This document shows positions 6,129-11,778 of a DNA stretch of 11,778 nucleotides, piece by piece. The notes under the pieces were generated by a model. It was not told where the DNA came from. It was given only the letters and a program-made list of their open reading frames with translations, and ran no database searches. The position numbers were made by a program, and so were the translations under genes. Origin of the DNA: Actinomycetes bacterium (GTDB lineage Bacteria > Actinomycetota > Acidimicrobiia > Acidimicrobiales > RAAP-2); NCBI GenBank assembly GCA_021784205.1, contig JAJXTB010000072.1:2401-14178 (forward strand). Direction: 5' to 3'. Numbering within the stretch: the stretch's first letter is position 1; each line of letters begins with the position of its first letter.

Positions 6129-8225
6129 GTGGATTCGCTCGATCAGAGTTATCCCGGCTGGCGAGCCTTCGCCGAGTCGGTCCCAGACGGCGTGATCGTC
6201 GTGGACTGCGATGGAGTCATCCGCGGGATCAATCAGCACCTGGCGCGCCTCGCGGGACGTGACGAGGCCGGACTCATCGGTCATCACCTGTCACTTCTGC
6301 TCGACGGCGATCGCCACGATCGCCACGATCGGCACCTCGCGGGCTTCTTTGCGCAACCGTTTTCTCGTCCGCTGGGTCGCGGTTACGATTTGCGTCTGCT
6401 GAACGCCGCGGGTGAGAGCCTCGCTGTGGACATCGCGGTGTCGCCACTCGTCGTCGCCGATGAGACCTGGGGGATCGCCACGGTGCGCGACGTCAGCCGC
6501 GAGCGAGATGCCCAGGTGGCGCACCGCGAGATGGAGCAGCGCTTCCAGCTGGCCTTTGAGAACTCCATGTCGCCGATCATCTTCACCGACCTCGACGACA
6601 ACATCGTGGCCGCGAACGACTCCTTCTGCGAGATGGTGGGATTCAGTCGCGAGGAGCTGATCGGCGGGGACTCGCGGCTCTTTACCTATCCCGAGGACGT
6701 CGGCATCACCGAGGACTCGCACCGTCAGATGCTCGAGGGCCGCGTTGACAAGATGCGCTACGTGAAGCGCTACCTGCACAAGGACGGGCGCGTGATCGTG
6801 GTCGAAGTTTCTCGCTCGCCCGCGCGTGACGAGGCCGGCAACATCCTCTACTACGTCATCAGCGAGCGCGACATCACCGAGGAGCGCGCCCTGACGAGCC
6901 AGCTCTCGCATCAGGCACTGCACGATCCCCTGACCGGCCTGGCGAATCGGGCGCTGATCGAGGACCGCCTGAGTCAGGTCCGCACGCGCATCGCGCGCCA
7001 GGGGGGGTTGGGCGCTGTGATGATCCTCGACCTGGATGACTTCAAGGGGGTCAACGACACCCACGGCCACCTCGTCGGCGACCAACTCCTCATCGAGGTG
7101 GCTCGGCGACTCCAGGGCGTGTCGCGCTCCGCGGACACTCTGTGCCGTTTCGGCGGCGACGAGTTCCTCTACCTGGCCGAAGGCCTCCACAACCCGGACG
7201 AGGCCGAGGCGATGGCCGCACGACTTCTCGCGGCTCTCCACGAGCCCTTTACCATCGCCGGGGCCCTCATCGAGCAGCACGCGTCCATCGGCGTCGTCGT
7301 CTGGGACGACGAGTCGCCCGACCGCGACCAGGTCGTCGAGGAGGCCGACGTCGCCCTCTATGAGGCCAAACGCCACGGCAAGGGTCGCCACGTCCTCTTC
7401 TCCTCGGCGATGCACCAGCGCGTTCTCACGCGCATGACTCATCTCAATGAGCTGCGCGAGGCCCTCCTCGCCGGCGAGCTCTCCATGCACTTCCAGCCCA
7501 TCGTGGACACGACGTCGACCGAGGTGGTGGGATTCGAGGCGCTGATGCGCTGGCAGCACCCCGAACGCGGCTACATCCCGCCGACCGAGTTCCTGGCGCT
7601 CGCCGAGTCGAGCGAGTTGATCGTAGATCTCGGCGCGTTCGCCTTACGCGAGGCGGTCATCGCCGCCCAGTCTTGGGAGGAGAGCGCCGCGGGTGTCGCG
7701 CCCTACGTCAGCGTGAACGTCTCGGCGCACCAGTTCCGCGATCCCGGTCTCGTCGACATCGTCGCGGCCGCGCTGGCAGAATCCGGTCTCGATCCCTCGC
7801 GGCTAGTCATTGAGGTCTCCGAGCGCGACGCGCTGTCAGACGTCGTCACTTCGGTCGCCACCATCGAGCGCCTGAGCGAGCTCGGGGTGGGTGTGGCCCT
7901 CGACAACTTCGGCGCCGGCTTCGCGTCGCTGTCGTACCTCGTGCGCCTGCACCCGCGCTACGTGAAGATCGACCACGCGTTCTCGCGTCCGGCGATCGAC
8001 AACGTCTACAACGACGCGCTGCTCGAGTCCATCGTGGGGCTGGGGGCCAAGCTCCACCTGCCGATCCTGGCCGAGGGGATCGAGACGAGCGATCAGCTGG
8101 GACGCCTTCGCCGCTTCGGCTGTGAGATCAGCCAGGGCTTTCTCTTCTCGCCCGCGGTGCCGGCGAGCGACGTGGCGGCGATGATCGCCGAGCTGCGCGA
8201 GGCCGTGGCCTCGACGCGCGACTAG
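6129..8225 (+). CDS. PAS-PAS-GGDEF-EAL protein; EAL domain with a variant catalytic motif
   Basis: A 698-aa soluble protein. The first PAS is at about residues 8-125, the second with its PAC tail at about 135-255, GGDEF at about 262-430 and EAL at about 445-690. The GTG start has a good RBS (GAAGG, 6117-6121). The GGDEF domain is intact: DLDDFK, GGDEF at 342-346 and inhibitory RxxD (RSAD) from 333. The EAL domain keeps EAL (470-472), N530, E562, K613, E649 and Q669, but its DDFGTG motif reads DNFGAG (592-597), with Asn593 in place of the second, usually metal-binding, Asp. Phosphodiesterase activity may be weak or lost. The PAS domains likely sense redox, light or a small ligand; none can be assigned. 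Residues 61-69 are a triple Asp-Arg-His repeat. The gene at 8259 follows after 33 bp, probably in one transcript. Confidence 0.95.
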   Translation: MDSLDQSYPGWRAFAESVPDGVIVVDCDGVIRGINQHLARLAGRDEAGLIGHHLSLLLDGDRHDRHDRHLAGFFAQPFSRPLGRGYDLRLLNAAGESLAVDIAVSPLVVADETWGIATVRDVSRERDAQVAHREMEQRFQLAFENSMSPIIFTDLDDNIVAANDSFCEMVGFSREELIGGDSRLFTYPEDVGITEDSHRQMLEGRVDKMRYVKRYLHKDGRVIVVEVSRSPARDEAGNILYYVISERDITEERALTSQLSHQALHDPLTGLANRALIEDRLSQVRTRIARQGGLGAVMILDLDDFKGVNDTHGHLVGDQLLIEVARRLQGVSRSADTLCRFGGDEFLYLAEGLHNPDEAEAMAARLLAALHEPFTIAGALIEQHASIGVVVWDDESPDRDQVVEEADVALYEAKRHGKGRHVLFSSAMHQRVLTRMTHLNELREALLAGELSMHFQPIVDTTSTEVVGFEALMRWQHPERGYIPPTEFLALAESSELIVDLGAFALREAVIAAQSWEESAAGVAPYVSVNVSAHQFRDPGLVDIVAAALAESGLDPSRLVIEVSERDALSDVVTSVATIERLSELGVGVALDNFGAGFASLSYLVRLHPRYVKIDHAFSRPAIDNVYNDALLESIVGLGAKLHLPILAEGIETSDQLGRLRRFGCEISQGFLFSPAVPASDVAAMIAELREAVASTRD
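6309..6335 (+). repeat. 9-bp tandem repeat, three copies, inside the first PAS domain
   Basis: GATCGCCAC occurs at 6309-6317 and 6318-6326, and GATCGGCAC (one mismatch) at 6327-6335. It is in frame and encodes Asp-Arg-His three times, so a change in copy number would alter the PAS loop by three residues without breaking the frame. Confidence 0.85.
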
Positions 8226-8246
8226 TCCGTGTCGCAGTGAAGGACT

Positions 8247-8250
8247 AGGA
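8247..8250 (+). promoter_or_regulatory. Ribosome binding site deciding the GTG start at 8259
   Basis: AGGA at 8247-8250 is 8 nt before GTG 8259. A stronger-looking AGGAG (8255-8259) overlaps the start codon itself and is too close to serve it. No better in-frame start lies nearby, so 8259 is preferred. Confidence 0.4.
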
Positions 8251-8258
8251 CAGTAGGA

Positions 8259-9971
8259 GTGGAACCGCCCGATGTCGATCCGATCACGGCGCTCGCCCCC
8301 GCGAACCTGGACGGCCCCGTCGACATCGCGCCGCGCACCTTTTGGGTGGGCACGATGCTCGAGGACGTCACCTTCCAGAGCCACACCTATCTCATCGAGC
8401 AGGCGGATCAGTCCGTTCTGATCGATCCGGGCTCGGCGCTCGCGGTCGACGCCGTGATCGCCAAGGTGAACGAAGTGGTGGGGCTCGCGAACGTGCGCTG
8501 GCTGGTGTGCTCGAACACCGACCCCGACGTGGTGGGCGGACTTGCCCGTCTCGTTGAGGCGGGCTTGCACCCCGAGGCGGCGCTCGTGACCCACCGACAC
8601 GACGAGATGCTCCTCGTGCACACGGGCACGCGCCTGCCCTTCTGGCGAATCGAAGAGCACGACTGGCGCCTCGAGCTCGAGGATCGAGCTCTGCGCTTCG
8701 ACTCCATTCCCTACGCGGTCGCCGCCGGCGCGTTCGTCACCTTTGACGAGTCCACCGGCGTGCTCTTCTCCTCGAACCTCTTCGGTGGTGAGACGCCCGA
8801 GCGTGCGCTGGTCGCACACTCGATGGACTACTACGATGCGATCCGCCCGTTTCACCAGCACTTCGTCCCCTCGCGCGAGGTGCTGGCCCACGCGCTGGCC
8901 CGCGTTGCCAAGCTGCCGGTGACACTCGTTGCCCCCCATCACGGCCAGTTGGTGCCTCATGATCTGATTGCCCCTCTCACCCAGCGCCTCGAGCGTCTTC
9001 AATGCGGCCTGGTGACCCTGGCCCACGCGGACCCGCGGGTGCGCTTCCTGCTCGGCGCCAATCAGACCATCCACCGCGTCCTCGACGCCCTCGTGCACGA
9101 GCAGCAGTTCAGTGACGTGGTGGCCCTGCTCGCGTCCCTCGCCCAGCGAACGACCGGGGCGACGGCCCTCGAGTTGTGGGCGGGCGCGCGCGACGCGCTG
9201 TTGCACTTTGACGCGAGTGACGGCTACGTCGGGCGCCGTGACGACCCGCCCGACGACGTCGTGATGGTGCTGCGCGGCGCCACGAGTCCGCACGGGAGTC
9301 GCCTGATCCTGCCACTGGTCACCTCCGAGGCCTCCCAGATCGAGGGCGCGGTCGTGATGGTCTACGACGAGCCGGTGGCCATCGACGACGAGGTCCTCGA
9401 CGTCGTCCAGGAGGTGATCGGGCTGATCGGGGTGGGCCTCGAGCGCGAGGTGCTGCGCCGCTCGACAGACATCGAGCTCGCGATCTGGCGCCGGCGCGCG
9501 GTGCTCGACTCGTTGACCGGCCTGCACAACCGGGCCTCGCTGACCGACTCGGCGCGGCGCATGGCGGCCTTCGACGAGCAGCTGGGTACTCCCCAGATGG
9601 CGGCGGTGATGGTTGACATCGACCACTTCAAGGCGATCAATGACACCTACGGGCACCTGACCGGGGACCGGGTCCTCCAGCACGTGGCTCACGCGATCAC
9701 CGAGTCGGTGCGCCCGAGCGACCTGATCTTTCGCTACGGCGGCGAGGAGTTCCTGGTGCTGTTGGCCCACGTGGACCTCGCCATGGCGCGCCAGGCGGCC
9801 GAGCGGATCCGCGCGCGCATCGCGGTGCCCCTGGAGAGCTTCGCCATCACGGTGAGCGTGGGCGTGGCGCTGCGCATAGCCGGCGAGAGCCACCTGAATC
9901 TCATCGAACGCGCGGACCGGGCGCTCTATCTCGCCAAGAGCCGCGGACGCGACCGCGTCGAGGCCCTTTAG
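8259..9971 (+). CDS. ODP/flavodiiron-like (metallo-beta-lactamase fold)-GAF-GGEEF diguanylate cyclase
   Basis: A 570-aa soluble protein. Residues about 25-235 resemble the oxygen-binding di-iron (ODP) or flavodiiron metallo-beta-lactamase fold (SHTYLIE, VLIDPGS, LFSSNLFGG, APHHG). About 260-400 look GAF-like and about 410-570 are GGDEF. The cyclase has DIDHFK, GGEEF at 494-498 and RxxD (RPSD) from 485, so synthesis with feedback is expected. The canonical ODP ligands H-x-E-x-D, H, D, H here read N86, D88, D90, A153, N173 and H228. Only D90 and H228 are strictly kept, so a standard di-iron site is doubtful. The domain may bind another metal or ligand, or act structurally. The gene lies 33 bp after the PAS-GGDEF-EAL gene and converges with the HD-GYP gene, its TAG (9969-9971) overlapping the opposing stop. 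Confidence 0.85.
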   Translation: MEPPDVDPITALAPANLDGPVDIAPRTFWVGTMLEDVTFQSHTYLIEQADQSVLIDPGSALAVDAVIAKVNEVVGLANVRWLVCSNTDPDVVGGLARLVEAGLHPEAALVTHRHDEMLLVHTGTRLPFWRIEEHDWRLELEDRALRFDSIPYAVAAGAFVTFDESTGVLFSSNLFGGETPERALVAHSMDYYDAIRPFHQHFVPSREVLAHALARVAKLPVTLVAPHHGQLVPHDLIAPLTQRLERLQCGLVTLAHADPRVRFLLGANQTIHRVLDALVHEQQFSDVVALLASLAQRTTGATALELWAGARDALLHFDASDGYVGRRDDPPDDVVMVLRGATSPHGSRLILPLVTSEASQIEGAVVMVYDEPVAIDDEVLDVVQEVIGLIGVGLEREVLRRSTDIELAIWRRRAVLDSLTGLHNRASLTDSARRMAAFDEQLGTPQMAAVMVDIDHFKAINDTYGHLTGDRVLQHVAHAITESVRPSDLIFRYGGEEFLVLLAHVDLAMARQAAERIRARIAVPLESFAITVSVGVALRIAGESHLNLIERADRALYLAKSRGRDRVEAL

Positions 9972-11464
9972 GGCGCGTCGAAGCGAAAGCCGGCGTCAAA
10001 GACCGCGAGACACGCCTCGACCACGTCGGGGTCGAACAAGTGGCCGGATCCGCTTCTCACGGCCCCGAAGGCGGCGTCGAGGCCGAGCCCCTCGCGATAC
10101 GGGCGCCGGTGCACCATGGCCTCGACGACGTCGGCGACCGCGATGACGCGCGCCGGCAGGATGATCTCAGCGCCCACCAGGGCACGCGGATAGCCCGAGC
10201 CGTCCAGGCGCTCGTGGTGCGCGTAGGCGACCTCGGCCAGCGGCCAGGGCAGGCCGGCCTGGGTCAGGATCTCCGCGCCGCGCACGCAGTGGGTCTTGAC
10301 CATCTCGATCTCGAGGGCGTTGAGGGTGCCCGGGCGGGTCAGGATCTCGATGGGGACCACGGTCTTTCCCACGTCGTGGACCTCGCCGGCCTGGCGGATC
10401 AGGCCGACCATGGCCGCGTCGAGGCCGAGGATTCGTGCGATCTCGGCGCCGAGGACGCCCACGCGGTTCTGGTGCCCTGCGGTGTAGGGGTCGCGGATCT
10501 CAGTGATGATTGACAGGGCCGCCAGGGTTCCATCCAGCGAGGCGGCCAGGCGGGCCACCGAGCGCATGTGGTCGATCGCGAACTCGACCTCGCGCGCGAT
10601 CACTTCGAGCATCGAGGAGGTGTGCTCGTCGAAGGCGAAGACGTGCCGGTCGAAGATCGCGAGGACCGCGCGACGCCCGCCGGGAGAGAACGGGATCGTG
10701 GCGACCGACTCGAAGCCGAAGCGTCGCGCCCGCTCGCGCCACCCGCTGACGTAGCTCTCGCGCTCGACGTCGTGGATGACGTGGGCGTCACCCGTGCGCA
10801 GCGTCGTGGCGATCGGGCTCCATCCTTCGTTCGCGCAGTCGGCGAGCCCCCCGTTGTCGAGGTAGGCGGTGGCGCCGGCCGCCGCCACGACCTCGAGGTC
10901 GACTGGTCCTTCGCCGGGCGTGGCGATCCAGGCGAGGGCGTGGCGTCCGGGGGCCACGAGGACGTCGCAGAGGTGCTGGAGGGCGTCGTGCTCGTCGGTC
11001 GACTCCATGGCGAAGCGGTTGACCTCGCTCACGATCTCGAGGAGCCGCTCGCGTAAGAGCTTGTCGGTGATGTCGGCGAACGTGGCGATGATCCCGTGCC
11101 GGTCGGCCTCGGTGACCGGGAACGTGGCCACCGAGAGCCAGCGTCGCGCGCCGACTCCGGTGTCGAGTCCCATGATGACCTCGGTGCGCGCGCTCGCCCA
11201 GGCCCGGCCCCTCGCGTCGAGCAGGTCGCCGAAGGGGAATGGCGAGCCGTCGTGGTGCACGGCGAGCCAGGGCCCGTCGTCAAAGGCCCGCCCGAGCAGG
11301 GTGCGCGAGGTGAGTCCGACCATCACCGCTACGGTCTGGTTGCAGTCGACGATGACGCCGGACTCGTCGAAGTGGATGAAGCCGATCGTGGTGGCGTCGA
11401 GGACGTGGGCGACGTGAGAGGGAGAGAGCCTCTGCTCGTCACGTCTCAGTTCGGCGTCGACCAT
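9968..11464 (-). CDS. PAS-GAF-HD-GYP cyclic-di-GMP phosphodiesterase
   Basis: About 498 aa from ATG 11464, soluble. PAS is at about residues 18-140, GAF at about 145-305 and HD-GYP at about 310-495. The HD-GYP motifs are intact: a GHQNRV segment, HDVGK (His363-Asp364) and HHERLDGSGYP (416-426). It is predicted to hydrolyse c-di-GMP to pGpG or GMP with a metal centre. The frame stays open to GTG 11542 (524 aa). I prefer 11464 because it has AAAGGA 4 nt upstream, and the 26 extra codons have only about 58% G/C at third positions against about 85% in the next 26. The longer start also has no RBS and lies in an inverted repeat. The gene faces the GGDEF gene on the other strand, their stops overlapping by 4 bp. 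Confidence 0.9.
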   Translation of the reverse strand: MVDAELRRDEQRLSPSHVAHVLDATTIGFIHFDESGVIVDCNQTVAVMVGLTSRTLLGRAFDDGPWLAVHHDGSPFPFGDLLDARGRAWASARTEVIMGLDTGVGARRWLSVATFPVTEADRHGIIATFADITDKLLRERLLEIVSEVNRFAMESTDEHDALQHLCDVLVAPGRHALAWIATPGEGPVDLEVVAAAGATAYLDNGGLADCANEGWSPIATTLRTGDAHVIHDVERESYVSGWRERARRFGFESVATIPFSPGGRRAVLAIFDRHVFAFDEHTSSMLEVIAREVEFAIDHMRSVARLAASLDGTLAALSIITEIRDPYTAGHQNRVGVLGAEIARILGLDAAMVGLIRQAGEVHDVGKTVVPIEILTRPGTLNALEIEMVKTHCVRGAEILTQAGLPWPLAEVAYAHHERLDGSGYPRALVGAEIILPARVIAVADVVEAMVHRRPYREGLGLDAAFGAVRSGSGHLFDPDVVEACLAVFDAGFRFDAP

Positions 11465-11536
11465 GATGTCCTTTAGATTGCGAACGGCCCCTCGAAGGAG
11501 GCTACGGTCTACCCGCCGGTAATCATCAGGGGAATT

Positions 11537-11555
11537 CGTCACAAACTGAGTGACG
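11537..11555. promoter_or_regulatory. Inverted repeat, candidate operator in the divergent region
   Basis: CGTCAC (11537-11542) and GTGACG (11550-11555) are exact reverse complements separated by 7 bp. The pair sits between the HD-GYP gene (minus) and the malic enzyme gene (plus), where a regulator could affect either. It also covers the alternative GTG start of the HD-GYP gene. Confidence 0.4.
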
Positions 11556-11597
11556 TTCAGCCCGGATCCTGGAGACAGAGCGCGCCTGGGACATCAG

Positions 11598-11603
11598 TAG
11601 CAT
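11598..11603 (+). promoter_or_regulatory. Candidate -10 element for the malic enzyme gene
   Basis: TAGCAT is the same hexamer as the -10 proposed at 561-566 and fits TAnnnT. No good -35 lies 16-18 bp upstream. Transcription would begin near 11610, about 42 nt before the start codon. Confidence 0.3.
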
Positions 11604-11651
11604 CGACGTGGGCCGCAGAGTCGCGACCGACACATCCCCCAAGGAGATCAG

Positions 11652-11778
11652 ATGAGTGCCCCCAGTGCGTCGTATTCGGTAACCATGCGCGTCGCGCTCG
11701 ACAGCGCGAGCGACATCGCCGCCGCGTCGTCGGCGGTCGCCGACGCCGGCGGACTGGTGACCGCCCTCGACGTGGTCG
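11652..11778 (+). CDS. Probable NAD-dependent malic enzyme with N-terminal ACT-like domain (5' part)
   Basis: The gene runs off the right edge, with only 42 codons visible. The ATG has a strong RBS, AAGGAG at 11641-11646 with 5 nt spacing. The protein begins MSAPSASYSVTMRVALDS and continues with an alternating Ala/Val strand-helix region ending GGLVTALDVV. This matches the ACT-like N-terminus found on many actinobacterial NAD-dependent malic enzymes, which convert malate to pyruvate and CO2. No catalytic residue lies in the window, so another ACT-domain enzyme is possible. It is divergent from the HD-GYP gene. Confidence 0.6.
   Translation, partial: MSAPSASYSVTMRVALDSASDIAAASSAVADAGGLVTALDVV

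Noticed and set aside
6291..7559. Minus-strand open frame of 422 codons opposite the PAS-GGDEF gene
   Set aside because: Another GC-bias shadow with no domain and no RBS. The plus-strand reading is unambiguous.
7836..9893. Very long minus-strand open frame (685 codons) opposite the EAL and ODP-GGEEF genes
   Set aside because: It is His/Arg/Val-rich with no recognisable domain and mirrors the high GC3 of the plus-strand genes, which have clear motifs. It is a codon-bias shadow.
9963..9974. Bidirectional terminator between the convergent genes
   Set aside because: The palindrome has only a 4-bp stem and no T-run on either side, so it is too weak to call.
1..11778. CRISPR arrays, tRNA or rRNA genes, insertion sequences
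   Set aside because: No spaced repeat array, cloverleaf-like segment, rRNA-like stretch, transposase or terminal repeats were seen on either strand.

Overview
The window is GC-rich, with strong G/C preference at third codon positions, GTG starts, tightly packed genes and no RNA genes. It looks like a chromosomal segment of a high-GC actinobacterium, possibly Acidimicrobiia or a relative. That assignment is inferred from codon use and gene families, not from a marker gene. Its dominant theme is cyclic-di-GMP signalling: five large multidomain proteins that make, break or sense c-di-GMP lie within about 11 kb, carrying four GGDEF, two EAL and one HD-GYP domain in total.

Layout. (1) 2-528: the 3' end of a nitroreductase-fold gene. 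Its last codons appear frameshifted, because the family-like C-terminus continues in another frame to 528. (2) 529-646: a leader with a plausible promoter (TTGCCC, 18 bp, TAGCAT) and a short 5' UTR. (3) 647-4328: a three-gene unit joined by 4-bp start/stop overlaps. It encodes a GAF-GAF-GGDEF-EAL protein, a small GGDEF protein and an unrecognised 193-aa protein. (4) 4399-5916: a polytopic membrane protein, possibly a GT-C-type glycosyltransferase, with visibly more A/T in third positions than its neighbours. (5) 5917-6128: an intergenic region with a perfect 8-bp inverted repeat and further copies of the same half-site, one overlapping the ribosome binding site. (6) 6129-9971: a two-gene unit encoding PAS-PAS-GGDEF-EAL and a metallo-beta-lactamase-fold (ODP/flavodiiron-like)-GAF-GGEEF protein. 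(7) 9968-11464 (minus): PAS-GAF-HD-GYP, convergent with and overlapping the previous gene by 4 bp. (8) 11465-11651: a divergent regulatory region with a 6-bp inverted repeat. (9) 11652 to the window end: the N-terminal ACT-like start of a probable NAD-dependent malic enzyme.

How the genes may work together. All four GGDEF domains have intact catalytic motifs and an RxxD inhibitory site, so each is predicted to synthesise c-di-GMP under product feedback. One EAL domain (gene at 647) has every catalytic residue. The other (gene at 6129) has Asn in place of the second Asp of the DDFG motif and may be weak or inactive. The HD-GYP protein has intact motifs and is predicted to degrade c-di-GMP. The N-terminal GAF, PAS and ODP-like domains suggest several input signals, plausibly redox, oxygen or small ligands. 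The most unusual protein is the ODP-like-GAF-GGEEF fusion, in which most of the expected di-iron ligands are replaced. The 193-aa protein coupled to two c-di-GMP enzymes is the best candidate for an undescribed partner or effector.
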